Below, in pieces: positions 47,663-60,789 of a stretch of DNA of 64,000 nucleotides. The stretch is from contig OZ316894.1 in NCBI GenBank assembly GCA_973895155.1, positions 16,182,001 through 16,246,000 on the forward strand, in the 5' to 3' direction. The notes beneath the pieces were generated by a model, which was not told where the DNA came from, made no database searches, and saw only the letters and a list, made by a program, of their open reading frames with translations. The stretch is from Marsupella aquatica. Its lineage: Eukaryota; Marchantiophyta. Positions within the stretch are counted from its first letter, which is position 1, and every line of letters begins with the position of its first letter. The position numbers were made by a program, and so were the translations under genes.

Positions 47663-48370
47663 TAAAGCTGTCAAACCAATTACATTGGAGAAACGACTCC
47701 AGTAGCTCGAGCCATCCCTCTGAAATACTTTACACTAGACATTAGTAAAGCTGTCAAAACCAATTACATTGGAGAAAGGACTCCAGTAGCTCGAGCCATC
47801 CCTCTGAAATCCTTTGCACTAGACATTAGTAAAGCTGTCAAACTAATTACATTGGAGAAAGGACTCCAGTAGCTCGAGCCATCCCTCTGAAAACCTTTGC
47901 ACTAGACATTAGTAAAGCTGTCAAACTAATTATATTGGAGAAAGGAATCCAATAGCTCGAGCCATCCCTCTGAAAACCTTTGCACTAGACATTAGTAAAG
48001 CTGTCAAACTAATTATATTGGAGAAAGGAATCCAATAGCTCGAGCCATCCCTCTGAAATCCTTTGCACTAGACATTAGTAAAGCTGTCAAACCAATTACA
48101 TTGGAGAAAGGAATCCAATAGCTCGAGCCATCCCTCTGAAATCCTTTGCACTAGACATTAGTAAAGCTGTCAAACCAATTACATTGGAGAATGGAATCCA
48201 GTAGCTCGAGCCATCCCTCTGAAATCCTTTGCACTAAACAATATAGGGCGGTCATACCAATTACTTTGAAGAAAGGAATCCAGTAGCTCGAGCCATCCAT
48301 TTGAAATCCATTTTACCTGGACAATAGTAGTGCTATCAAACCAAATTACACTGGAGAAAGGAATCTGAAA
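47611..48370. repeat. 83-bp satellite overlapping the CFAP57 3' end
   Basis: Units start with AGCTCGAGCCATCC at 47621, 47704, 47788, 47871, 47954, 48037, 48120, 48203 and 48285: nine copies spaced 82-84 bp. Each continues CTCTGAAATCCTTTGCACTAG, ACATTAGTAAAGCTGTCAAA and ATTGGAGAAAGGA. The middle units are nearly identical, so expansion is recent. The first unit overlaps the last ~40 coding bases and the stop codon of CFAP57 (47660-47662). Confidence 0.95.
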
Positions 48371-48399
48371 TCCCGAGCCGTCCTTATCAAACACGAGTC

Positions 48400-49390
48400 T
48401 GTATGCTTTGAATGTCAATAGAGATAAGAATGGTCTATGTTCTCCCTTTCATTTTTGCGCTAATCCTTGTTTTGGTATTCATTGTCTTTATTTTGGTATT
48501 CATTGTCTTTATATTCATATTTGCGCTAATCCTTGTTTTTGGTATTGATTCTCTTTATTTTCTTATTTATTGTCTTTATCTTCATTTTTACCCTAATCCT
48601 TCAGTTTTTGGTATGAATTGTCTTTATTTTGTTATGAATTGTTTTAATCTAGAGTGAAACTATTTACCTAATTAGTACAAAATAAATTGTTTTTATCTAG
48701 AGTGAAACTGTTTACCTAATTAGTATCATAATGTATTTAGTGTCTTTGCTTAAATAATCTCACACACACTAATAAAGGTTCTCCCACACAGATAATAAAG
48801 GTGTGATTACAAATTTATTATAACTTATTTAGTCTCCCTTTAAATGGTCTCACACACACTAATAAGGGTGTGACTACAAATCTCAAAAGAATATAAAAAA
48901 GAAATTCTTAATTAGTCTCATATAGTGAGTTTTGTTTATTAAACCTAATTCATCATACTTTAATAATGTTCTGAATTTTAATTGACTTTTATATTTGATT
49001 TTATATTCAAACAAATCTTACTACTGTGATTTTTAAATTATTTATTTAAAGTTAAGTTACACACATTAATTTAGAGTTCATCACACACTATTTGTGTGTC
49101 ACCAAAATAATCTTATTTAGTTTAATTTATATTGACATCTATTTATTCTCATCTTTATATAGTCTCACACACATTAATTATGGTGATATCCTTCAAAAAT
49201 TTGCTCCTAAATATTGTGTGTGAGAATAATTATGATAATAAATGTAGACCCACCTCTAGCTTTTGCTCATCCTTTACAAGGAAAACTTATAAAATATATC
49301 AAGGACAAAACGACAAACTGGGAGATAAGGTCCTAATGGCAAAGTAGCCCAATAACGAGGGCAAAAAGGAAAGGGAAAAGGCCCCCAAAA
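48400..49390. repeat. AT-rich block with internal repeats
   Basis: Strongly AT-rich. 48450-48640 is a T-rich minisatellite (TTTGGTATTCATTGTCTTTA). CTCACACACACTAATAA recurs near 48760 and 48849, with a weaker copy near 49160. It separates the main satellite from another satellite unit at 49409 and may be an insertion into the array. Confidence 0.55.
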
Positions 49391-49408
49391 AACTAACAGG
49401 TCCAACAC

Positions 49409-50178
49409 TAGTAGCTCGAGCCATCCCTCTGAAATCCTTTGCACTTGAAATCATTAGGGCTGTTAAACCTAATTACATTGGAGAAAGGAATCTGAAATTC
49501 CTTGCATTAGACATTAGTCAGGTGTGGCAAATATTAAATTCTAAACCAACTATATGGGAGAAATGACTGCACTAAACTATAGTGAAATCCGTTGCATTAG
49601 CTATTACATTAGTAGAATCTGTCAACTCCAAAACCAATTATATGGGAGAAATGACTGCACCAGGCATTATTGAAATCCATTGCATTAGACATTAGTAGGG
49701 TGTGTCAAATACAAAACCAATTATATGGGATAATGATAGCAATAGACATTAGTAGGGTCTGTCGAAACCATCCCAGTAATATTGGACAAATCTAAAATCC
49801 CTTGTACCAGACATTCGTAAGCCACTCGTAAGGCGTGTCAAACCAATTACTAGGGGGGAATGAATGCAAAAACCTTGCACTAGTCATTAGTAGGGTGTCA
49901 AAACCAAATCACATTGGAGAAAGGAATCTGTAATCCCTTGCATTAGACATTAGTGGGGTCTGTTAGAAATGAAAAACCAATTATATGGGAGATAGGGACA
50001 ATTAAAAGGGATGTCATAACGAAACCACTAATATTGGAGAAATCTAAAACCCTCCTTGCACTAGACCTTAGTAAGGCGTGTCAAAACAAATTATGTTGGA
50101 GAAATGAATGTGACATCCCTTTTACTAGGCATTAATAGGGCCTGTCAAACCAGTAGTGGGACCAGTCAAAACCAATTA
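49409..50178. repeat. Degenerate satellite relatives
   Basis: One well-preserved 83-bp unit begins at about 49411 (TAGCTCGAGCCATCCCTC). It is followed by decayed forms repeating GCATTAGACATTAGT, AGGGTCTGTCAAA and CCAATTATATGGGAGAAATGA. Still weaker traces extend to about 52560. Confidence 0.75.
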
Positions 50179-50648
50179 CATGAGATAAGTAATCTCATCA
50201 CTTATCATCATCAGTGAGCCTGATATAATCTACCACCTCATCTCAGAGTTGTTGAGTTGTGGCACAAGAAAAAGCAAAATTCTTTTCTGAATTTTTTTTC
50301 AAAATTTAAGTGAGAGTTTTTTTTAATTCTTTTTCACTATGGGGTGTCCGTACTGTATAGACACGGTATGGACCCCCATCTCAGCAAGGTTAGCTCAGAT
50401 GGGCGGGTGTCTGTACAGTACGAAACCAAAAAATTCCAAATTTATTTTTTCAAAATTTTCACTCTTTTTTTGCTTGTATTGTTTTTGTACATACGCTTAT
50501 CTCAGCGAGGTCAGCCAAGATTAAGTCAATCTTAGCACAACTGAGATGTGCCGAGGTGCAAAGGCCCTATCTGAGATACTCAATTGAGTTTCATAAATTT
50601 TTGAGGTTCAAAATTGATAACTGTTATCAATGACTGATAAGTGATGAT
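50179..50648. mobile_element. Possible foldback/MITE element within the satellite
   Basis: The ends share CATCACTTATCA in inverted orientation (about 50195-50206 and 50635-50646). ACCAATTA occurs on both flanks and could be a target duplication. The centre is a strong hairpin: CGTACTGTATAGACAC near 50348 pairs with GTGTCTGTACAGTACG near 50407, and CCCATCTCAGC pairs with GCTCAGATGGG inside it. Non-coding. Confidence 0.45.
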
Positions 50649-51959
50649 GTTGTGTACCAATTATATTGGAGAACGTATTGGGATCATTGCACAAAAATAT
50701 AATTAATTCAGAATGAAATACTCTCCTTGTGTGAAAAGGGGGAGAGGGAGTACTCAAGTGGGTGGTGGGATTCATGGAGACTAATCAAGGGAAGTGCATT
50801 TATTGCCATTGGACTGTCCCCTGCCCCCACAAACTAAATTATATGAGATTTTCCTGGTGTCAAGGGCTTTATCTGCTCCGGACCTAGTGCTATGTGAAGA
50901 GTGACATCCTCCCTCCTGGCCTCCCCTCCTCTCCCCCTCTTTTTTGTCGTCCTAATACCCATGTGTGGCGTGATTGTCTTTGCAGGCATGCGATTATAGC
51001 GTTGTTGTTGTGGGCATGTGGTTGTCGCGGCCGTGTTTCCATTGCATCCGTGGTTGTTGTGGCCATATTCTTGTTGCAGCCATGGTGTCGTTGTGGCAAG
51101 GGTGCGGAACGGGATGTGCAACTTTGCAGAGTCCAACACGGTCACATGACAGGAGGGAGATTTTTTATAATTATTTTCTTGTTTCTCGTTTGCTTTGTTG
51201 TTGGGTTCTTTTTCACTTTGTGGGTGTTATGGCAGCCGCCATAGTACTATCATGGTTGCACAGGGCACAGCAGGGTAGCTGAAGCAGGGAGAGGCAGGGC
51301 ATGGCAGGTGAGGAGGTGCGGGCCAGGGTACTGCCGAGGAGAAGTGGTAGCTCTAGGCATCATGGAGGCCACTTGATCCAGGCCTGCACGGAGGGTGAGG
51401 AGGAGGGTGTACCTCACCTTGGTCCAAGCAAGGATAACTATGTCTACCAGGCAAAGGCAATAAGGAGGGTGCGTTGAGGGCCTCATTTTTCTGATCAAAT
51501 GGTTGGGGCAAAAACCCCAAGCAATCAGATGGCCATGGATAAATCCCTCTCAGAACTTGTTTTGTAAGCAAAAAACAATGAGAAAAAGGAGGACTTCGGC
51601 ATGTGGGGACCTGGTCGTCCCTTGGTCCATTGGAGAAATGATCCTTACACTAGACATCCCACTAGACATTTGTAGGCATTTGTAGGGCATGCAAAAGAGT
51701 TCTATGAGAGAAATGATTGGTGCATGTACTATGATATCACTGATGTTCTGGTGGGCCCAAGCTCATTCATATTTTGGAGATCTGTTGCAATAGTAGGGCA
51801 TGTAAAACTGAGTGTACTCAAGAAATTATGGGGAGATGTGCCAAAGTTCAAGTCATCCAAGCAATCTCTTGCAATTTGCACCAGTAAGCATTGGCGCAAA
51901 CAAACCCAAGCTTTGAAGCATCCATTGGAACCCCTTGCAATTGGCATTAGTTGGGTGCT
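50649..51959. other. Intergenic, no gene seen
   Basis: Includes a TG/GTTGTTG-rich tract at 50980-51100 and a purine-rich tract at 51260-51420. Open frames on both strands are low complexity and unconvincing. Degenerate satellite words occur at 51640-51720. Confidence 0.35.
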
Positions 51960-52330
51960 GAGGGGTTTCACTTCCACAAATTGACACGTCATGGGGTTAT
52001 TTTATTGGTTCTGAAGGAAGACTTTAAAATTTTCTGCACCAGGGTATTTTGAAAACCAATTTTGAGACTTCTAAGAAGATTAGTAATTTTTAATCAAATT
52101 TTGGAATATTCCAAGACTATGCCATTAAAGGTTTTAGTTCGATAAATTCTATTATCATAGCATAACAGAAGACTCTTCGCATTTGTTTTTGCTTGCTTAT
52201 TGTTCTAAATAGGGGTAAAACATGAAATGGATTTCTTACATTCTAGGGGGTCTGGGGCCTCAAAATGTTGCAAGTGATGGCCCTGGGAGGCCTCCATATA
52301 GTGAGAACCCCGAGGTAGGGTGCCTCAAAA
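51960..52330. repeat. Dispersed repeat, copy 1
   Basis: Shares ordered blocks with 60790-61095: GGTTTCACTTCCA, TCATTTTATTGGTT, GGAAGACTT, TTTTGGAATATTCCAAGA, TAGGGGGTC and CATATAGTGAGAACCCCGAGGT. A truncated third copy starts at about 63280. Non-coding. Confidence 0.75.
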
Positions 52331-54616
52331 CTGATTGTGTAGAGAAAATGATTGGCCCAATGATGGGTCCAATGGGCCTCAAAGTGAGTCAACCAGCAGA
52401 AATCCATCACAATCACCATTAGTAGGCATTAGTAGAGTGTGTGTAAACTGATTTTATGCCACAAATCCCTGTCAATTATAGGCACTCTTAAAGTGTGTCA
52501 AACAGATTCTTGATTGGAAATCCCTTTGCAACAGGCAGTAGTAAAGGTGTAGAAAACTGAATTTATTGGAGATATGGTAAGCCAATGGGCCCAAGCTTGA
52601 GCCATTTGTAGGAAATTGATGGGAAGATCCCTTCCATTGGGCAGTAGAGTAAAGATTTTAAGCTGATTTCCGTCTTAGAAATGACGGGCAAAGAAATTCA
52701 AAACTGTTGTCATGAACGTTTGCAAGGGTTGCCCATAAATAACATTAATTATGTAAGTAACTTCAACTAAGTGCACAAAAGAGTGGCATTGTTGCAGATT
52801 CAGCAATACTCCCTCAGTACAAGAATGCACCTTAGGGTAGGTGGTCATGAGTTTTGATACCTAGTACATTTGCACTTGACGATCCCCTAGAGTGGAGAAG
52901 AAGTGAAACCACTCTTAACAGAAAGTTATGTGAGGAAGAAAGTTCGAAATTTATTGGGCTGGTTCACCATAGCAAAGAAGTGATATATGTTAGATATTGC
53001 TCTAGTCTTGTGACTCATGAGCTAACCACAGTTAGTCTAACTCGGGTTAGGACTTAGCTAATGTTAGCGGTAGTGCTGGTGTGCATATAGCGAGGGCTGA
53101 TGTCTGACCCTGGGGGAACTTAGGCTCATTGTTACGGAGCTAGTTGAGAGATAGGGAGAGCTTGTGCTGTGGATGCTTGGAATGGCCGGTCGGCCTAGAG
53201 TGCAGTAAAGCTCTTGTGTGTTCCTGTGGACGTAGCCTCATGTGGAGGTGAACCACGTATCTCTCTGTGTCGACTATTGTGCGTTGGATGGTTCATGGGC
53301 TTGCCGTTACGAATGTCGTCTATGCTCAACAATATATCACTCTATTCATTAACAATGTATTTTCTTATGTTCACTTTGAGGCCCCTAAATGTTCACTTTT
53401 TGGTGTCTAAATATACACTTTTTACACTAAATGTACACTATAGTGTAGTACTTCAAACCTAAATGGACAATTGTAAATTTGAGGGGACAAAAAGGATCTT
53501 CACTAGAAGGAATCAAGTCCTGGTTCATTTACAAAAGATGAACACTCATGAATGGTGATATGTCTAATGGCCATGACCTTGTTTTGCTTGCCCAAATATT
53601 TGTAAACTGAATAATTAATCCGTGGACCCCCATGTTCATCCAAGGAATGTGTGTGTGATGAAGTGAAATCAATTTTCAGCAAGGTGATAACTGATGGTTT
53701 TGATTCCCCCAATGGTCTTGGTGTGTGCTCATATAAAAGAGAACGCTTGAAAGATAGAGGAGATCAATATGGTTGAGATGAGCTCTCTAGTTTATCAAAC
53801 GGAAGGTTGAATGTGTAGGAATTGAGTTTTTTGACGGTTTTTGCTTACACATTGGAGAAATCGTGTTTCTACCATTCTTGATTGATTGTTTTGTGAGTTA
53901 CATTGAGCATTACGGCCACAAGAAAGACCGAAGGATAGCACTCAATTGTTGGCAGAAGAGCGCACGATACAGACAAGCCATCACGTCACATGAAGGTTTT
54001 GTAATTTTTTTAATTTAATAAAGCTAAAGTGTGAGCGGAGACCAGCAATTGTTTCTTTGACATAGAGGTTGCATTTGGCATCAACCTGTGTTTAGAGTGA
54101 GCTTCAATTGAAGCCTGGAGGGACGCAAGCATTGTGGACAAGCGATGGCGACGTAATCAATGAAATCAATTTGCAGCGGCTAAGTTTGTGACAGTGACGG
54201 GATTGTGACGTCTTTTCATCAAGAAAGGAAGGTGGGCATTTTTTGATGTTGCATTTCTTGAGTCAGTGACGGTTCTTTAAGTGTATGCAAGTTATACAAT
54301 CATACGGTATCCACCATTCATCTCGCAACTCAAACTCAAAACTCAAAACTCAGCTGAAGATCATTCCTCCGTTTCTTTGATGTAATGTGACAGAATGACA
54401 ATACCCTGTAATTCACAATCATCTCTCGTTGGTATCTTTCTCATCAAAAGAGAGAGGATCAGGTATGAGCCATTATTTACTTATGTTATTTTAGAGGCAA
54501 TTGTCTAACTAATTACATAATAAACAATTTAAAAACACTCAAAAGATAACTAATACGGTTATAGTGCAAAAATGACATATTTTCCTTTGTATTCTGGTTT
54601 TTTTTTTGCTTAATAC
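52331..54616. other. Intergenic, no gene seen
   Basis: Weak satellite relatives persist to about 52560. 53340-53440 has short repeats of TACACTTTTT and AATGTACAC. No exon with recognisable motifs on either strand. Confidence 0.35.
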
Positions 54617-54778
54617 TTACGGCATGGCGCCCCATAATTTACACGAATATGAACACAAACATGACAAGGACCTTTTGTTTTCTAGAAAACCTGGTTTGTC
54701 CTGTTTGTCACCATCCTCGCTGATGTGGCACATCCTTGTGCCAGGGATATTGCAAGGGATCCTAATAGGGGTCCGTAA
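54617..54778 (-). mobile_element. MITE-like element, copy 2
   Basis: 162 bp, TTACGG to CCGTAA, in inverted orientation to the copy at 31881-32044. The shared blocks are described there. Confidence 0.6.
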
Positions 54779-57700
54779 TAATTCACTCAAAATGAATATA
54801 TTGACTAAAATGTAAATAAAGACTTGGCCACTACTTCTATCTTGGCCAATTTTCCAGGATCCATTTGAATCTTTAAACAAACACATCAAAATGGCAGCCT
54901 TTTATAGTCAGGGTCTTCCTTTCATTAAGACCACTCAGGTCTTTTAAGTTCTACAAACCATTTTAATAGGCTCTGACTCTGACATTGATATTTTGGAAGG
55001 TTGGTATAAGGTGTGCATTATGATGCTTTAGGAAGAACATAGACAATGTTAACTTCCTTCATGATTTTCTCATTCTAATTGTGTACTTTCACTAAATTGA
55101 ACGAAACAAAACTTTCCGGCCTTAAGTTTACTAATGCCTTGTTACAAGGGAATTATGAGCAATAACAGCTTCTCAAAACTTGAGCTAAGCTCTTTTGGGT
55201 GGCCTTATGATCCTCAATGCCTTTTACAAGGACATTACTACATACAGAACTTTACAAGTTCCAGCTTCTCCAATCAAGAATCTAGGAACAAAAATATAAG
55301 GTCTGCCAAGAGGGGGACCATACAAATTGTGAACTGGTGGGAAGTGCTAAGCTCTACCTTCTGACTGTGCTACTTAAGTCAGTTGGATAGGGGATTAGCC
55401 TGGTCCTAAAGGACACAGGAGTGTGGAGGATACATGTGTGTGGGTGAGCTGGGTTTTCTGGGTAGTGGATGGGAGTTTTGACTATCTCCTCGGCCCCTGG
55501 TTGTCCACTTTGTGGTCCTGATTCTCGGGGGGGGGGGGGGGGGTTGACTATAAAAAATCTTAGGAACCACGTGCGATCCAAAATAGGTATTTTTGGCATA
55601 TTTAACTAAATTTTTAAAAAACGTAGGAGGCAAAAGAAGGTATTATAAACTCATGTTTATAGAATATTCTTTAATATATACCCTTTATAAAGTAAAATAG
55701 GTTATTAATATTGAAAATAGAGAATATTCTTAGAATATTTAAAATAGGTCTATTTATATTAGGCTAGGATCGCACGTGGTACCCCAAAATATACACTTAG
55801 TTAACCCCCCGAGTCCTGATTCAATCATCTCTCTCTTCTGGTGTGGGTCCCTATTGGATAGGTGGGGGCCCACCCTAAAATGTGTTCCCTACAATGAATA
55901 TATGTCACTATTGGGGTGTGGAGAGTCTACCAAATGTTTTTCATTTTTTGCATTAGTGTTCTTCCTTATCTGCATTCAAGACAAACAAAAAAGTGAGAGG
56001 AGCTGGGAGGGAAAAACTACTTGAGGTAGAAGCAGCCAATTGATGTTTGGGCAGGCTTCAAATTTTGGGGGAGAGGTCTTCATCAATGCTTGGGCAGGCT
56101 TTGAATTTTCCGGGGGAGAGGCTTTCGTTACGTACGCTCCCCTCATCTGAATCACTTACTGCTGGTTATAAGCAATGCCCGCAATGCTCAAGAACCTCCC
56201 TACACACTAGGAAGCAGGGCATAAGTGCCCCTCACCAAAGCAAATTTCACTAGTTTTTGTCTCAATCACAGGGTCCCAACCAGCAAATTTCTCTTCCTGG
56301 AAGCATACCCATCCCCAAATGGTCAAGTAAAGGTCTTTTACTGTCAAACAGGCTGTCAAATGGAGCCACACAGTAAGGGTGGCTTTACAAGAGCTTTGGG
56401 GCCGCAATTACTTTTTTTCAAAGTGTGAGATGCAATCATAGCCATTCATATGTAAAAGCTTTCGCTTTACATGAACTTGGGGGCACAATCAAGCAAAACC
56501 ATTACCAAACCTAATCATCTTGCAATGGGTCTCTTGTGGGTCTCTTATGTGTGAAATGTTTTTTTGTCAAAAACTTAGATTTACACTGGGGGTGGTCTAA
56601 AACGCTGGAAGCAAATTGCAGCTTCTTTTCAGGGAATATGGGGGGAATATCTTTGATTATTTCCAGACCTCTAAGGCATTTTCAACTTTTGTGTAAGGAA
56701 ATGGCCATCAGCTTTGGATGGAGAGACACGTAACCCCACCTTGTAAAGCCCCCCTAAGTTGAACCTCCTAACAAATTCTCGCTCCCAGCCAGTCATAGAG
56801 TGCCTTGAGTCCTTGACCCTTTCAACTGAAGCAAGTACAGTAGATACTTGCCAGTTAATTAATGACTGAGCGACAAGGCTATCGACCGATAGCTATACAT
56901 GAGGGTTCCAAATTTCAAACAGAAACACAGGTTATCGGTTAATCGACGCCCTCGGAAATGCTGAGGCTGTACAAGCTTGCACCTTAATTCTTAAAGCATC
57001 CTGGCTTCCGGGTATGTTCTGTATTTCTAGCAGGAACCATTTCAATCAAGTTGTTGTCGAAGAATAGGGAAACTTTGTTAATTTGTTTCGACATGGAGTT
57101 TGTGAACAATGTAATTTTTCCCCTTGCACGGCGTTGCACCTGTGCAACTAACATACGTCGATAAACCATTCATATTTGACCGAGGCTCCTTGTGTATCGA
57201 GCGACACGAATCAGTGAATTCAGAGGCCACCTTCCATAAGGAGATCACAAAGAAGAGATTACACAATTGTTTTAGCTTCATTTCTGTTGTGACCTTCATT
57301 GATTGGAGATTACACTATTACGATTTTCATTACGTAATTTTAATTACTCAATCATTCTCCGAGATGATTAAAAAGGCAACTTCTGCAAGGAGATTACAAA
57401 CTTAAGAGGAGCGACACAAGGATTATGAGAATTATTTCCGTGTGCAAAACCATCAATTTCGCCCTGGATTCCGCCATTGAGGTAGCATGAAGGTAATTAG
57501 TCATGTTCCAATAAGTGTGGTATCAATATTGAACACACTTATATTGTAACAGCTTCTCATGTTCGCGCCATTTCTTACAAAGAAAAATCGGCTAGGGACC
57601 GTCCAAAAAAAATGTGCGTGCGGCAACTACTGTAACCCGCTTTGACGTTCACAAAGAAGCATCATGCGGCGGGTTCCGGGGCGGGATTTGTAATCATCGC

Positions 57701-57870
57701 TAAGAAAAACTAAAAAGCCATAATCCTGAGTTCATACAGGGCTAGGGAAATAGAGTATGCTATTTAAAATCAAGGAAGTCCAGCAGTAAAAAATCGAAAG
57801 ATTGGCGTCGAGGCCAAGAAGTAAGCTAATTCCGTGTATTAGTCGGGATCATGACCATTACTTCGCTCAG
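54779..57870. other. Intergenic, no gene seen
   Basis: Contains a pure G run of about 18 at 55528-55545. GCTTGGGCAGGCTT... is repeated near 56050 and 56090 (GGGCAGGCTTCAAATTTTGGGGGAG and a close variant). AT-rich sequence surrounds 55630-55760. No convincing exon. Confidence 0.35.
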
Positions 57871-57871
57871 C

Positions 57872-58370
57872 TCATATACTGCTTTGAAGATTATGCTCAA
57901 ACTGAATGTACACTTGATAGAGGCGTTGTTCTCTGCAAATCATCAGGGTCCTGATCGTCTCCCACGGGCCACAACCCAGGAGGAGAAATATCACGCAGTG
58001 TAAAAAGAAGGCCTCGTCGGCAGTCACTGCGACAGGCGTGATCACCTTTCGCATGCGATGCATCGTCGCGAAGACTCCTCAACTGACCTGCAATACGATT
58101 GGACATGCAGTCAAGAGCTGCTGTAAGTGTCGTAATTCTTCAAGGGATACTACATCCCTGTATTGTAGAGATACAAATTGTTTTGGTACTGCTGATATAC
58201 TACAGTCTGCGGAATTACAAGTTGATCTTGTTTCCCTTTCAACTAAGTTATAAAAATCTACCCTTACCCGGCGGCGACATCAAAAGCGCGATAGACGGCG
58301 AGGTTTTGGTGCCCAAGTCCTCGTTCAGATCACCTACAGTCAAGACAGGGAGAGGTCAGTAAAGCAGCCG
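57872..58370 (-). other. Possible exons of an unrecognised minus-strand gene
   Basis: On the minus strand a short block at about 58340-58277 (DLNEDLGTKTSPSIALLMSPP) is flanked by an AG and a GTAAGG. It is followed by SLEELRHLQQLLTACPIVLQ with a GTCAGT donor (about 58145-58085), and by an alternative longer frame ending near 57897. Splice signals fit, but no family is recognised and frames cannot be fixed. Confidence 0.25.
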
Positions 58371-60789
58371 TGTACAATTGTGAATTATGTAACTTTCACA
58401 ATCCAAAATATCGAGGAGCTTAATTGCTTTGCACGATATTTCAACATGTTAGCAGTGTGATCCATCATCAGCAAATGTCAGAAAGACTGCTACAATAGCT
58501 GACACAGTGCGGAATAAGATTATGTACTACCGTAACAAACAATGCAATAACTCTATTGTAGAACAGCGGTGATAGTAATATATCTTAGGCATGCGGTTTA
58601 CAGACATGACATCAATTTGCACTTCCTCTCCGCAAAACAACGCATTTTACATAATTCAAGAGCTCTCACTTGGCGGCCAAAAAATCAAAGACCTCCGAGA
58701 GGGGAGATCAAGCAAGAGGTTTTGCACGAATGGCTCTACATTTAAATCCTGTCAAAGCAGTTTAAATTGTGTCATCAAGTTGGTGATATGTGTGGAGTTC
58801 AGCATTTGCCACCATCATGCAGTCCAGTGCAAGTTCTGCTGATGATCGCGCATGTGACCCTCACGGAGAGCGTCGAACAAAAACGGGCACAAAGATTGAT
58901 CTCCAGATGGTGAATCGGGAAATGACGGTAGGATTTCGTACCTCTCGCCAAGGTACCGAAAGGCGAATACGTGAATCCCAGGAGATTGATTCTGACCAAT
59001 GCAGCAGAACGAAGAAGAACGCGCAGTTCCATATCCAAAAACGAGAAAAGGGAATTCAGTGTAAATACACCAAAATCCGTGTGTGCACGATGGTCACCAA
59101 ACTAAGGATTCGCTTGAAGCTCACCAACGGAGGTCGACTGAGTAAGATACGTTGGTGAGTGAGTCATTTGAGTGGACTCTGGGGAGAATGCGCTATTCAT
59201 GGGTTTGCAGACAGCCTAGCCCCGTACATCACTCACTGATCTCGGCCGTTCTCATTCCCAAAGAAATAAGTAACGAATTAAATATTGTCTCAAACAGTAA
59301 AAAACCAAGAAAGATGAATTTCACCAGCTACATTTGATTGTAAGACCAAACACAGCATGAATGCACCTACGCTAGGACGCTGGCATTCAATGTCTACGAA
59401 TGCTTGACAGAGAAAATACCCTTGAAATTCATGTGTACATTCTATACTGGCATGTCTACGTAGAGTGTATTGTAAAACGGTGACAGCAAAGAACGTTCAC
59501 ATTATTTCACGAGACGCAGTGTGTCAGCGCCCAGCTAAGCATGCACCCTCAGTATGACTGTTCCCTTGGTTCCTTTCTTTCCACCGGGAATGTTCGCAGC
59601 AGGATTTGCATTGAGCAAATGGGAACAGAGGGCCTCGAGATTTCACGGAATTTCCAATCCAGGTTTCAATGTGAGGGTTCGTCGCATGCCATAGTGCCAT
59701 ACTAAAGAGTATCCTCCATTGTAGGCCCTCTACATCTAGAGTAGGCAAAGAGCAGTCCAATTGTAACTCTTATAATGACCAGGTGGGGCGATCCAGCTCA
59801 TCTTGGGAAGCATGGGTACTGGAAAGGACCAACTGTAGATTATGGCTTGGAAGCGGAGATTCCCCTTAATTAAGACTGCCCATATCATGTAATATAAATT
59901 ATGCTTAGAAACAAACTACTGTCCTTGTCATCATGGTATTAATTAAATTCAAAAAAAAGCAGCAGGGGTGTGTTGACTGAGGAAGCTGAAGTTCCCATCC
60001 ACCACCATGTTAGACAACAATAATGATGCTCCAAAGGACCACTGCAACCCCACACACCAGTGGAGTTTTCTCCAAATCGATTGGATTCAGACAGTGGCAA
60101 GAAGGGAGAGAAAGGAATCTTGGTTGGGGGATGAGACGCTTCCCTTAGGCATGTGGGCCATGGAGGTATGGGGACACGTGCCGTGGGGGCATGGGAGTAT
60201 AGGGGACAGAGCCTGGCATGATCGAAGATGCAAGCGAGGGTGAGGAGCGAAGGGAAGCTGGGGATCAAAAAAAAAAAGGGGATAAAAAATTGAGTGGAAG
60301 GGCTGGGTCGAGGGAAGGAAAAAAAGGCGGATAAAAAATGAGTGGAAGGGCTGGGCAGAGTGAAGGAAGGAAAGGGGAAGAGATGAATTAAAAATAAGGT
60401 AGGGGGATTGAAAAAAAGAAAAACTTGTAAAGACAAAATATTAGGTTGTAATTGCAAATTCATGGAAAGGATACATGAATTTATTGAATGAATATGGACT
60501 GCATGCATATACTACTACTACTACTACTACTACTGCTGCTGCTCCAACAACAGGTTTGAAATGGGGAGAAGCAAGAGATTGTGAATTCATTTGTAAGTTG
60601 CAAACTGGGTTGCAGAGTTACAAGATCATTGTTGTCCATTCACATATAAAACCAAAAAGGACTCCCTATAGGATACAAAATTTAATTGCTTGGAGACTTT
60701 TCCATGTTTTCTAAATCACTAGAGTAAAGTCGCGATGGGAGACAAGCAAAAAATATGAACTATATGCATAAATTTAAGTCCGGAGGTCA
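58371..60789. other. Intergenic, no gene seen; small repeats
   Basis: 60270-60370 holds two copies of a ~52-bp unit (GGATAAAAAATGAGTGGAAGG, GGCTGGG). 60509-60545 is (TAC)n followed by (TGC)n. The long minus-strand open frame across 60508-59939 is low-complexity pyrimidine-rich sequence and not a gene. Confidence 0.4.

Noticed and set aside
47611-48370. CRISPR-like array
   Set aside because: The whole 83-bp unit repeats head to tail with no unique spacers, in a plant nuclear context.
59939-60508. 189-codon minus-strand open frame
   Set aside because: Made of pyrimidine-rich low-complexity sequence with a local tandem repeat; no domain.
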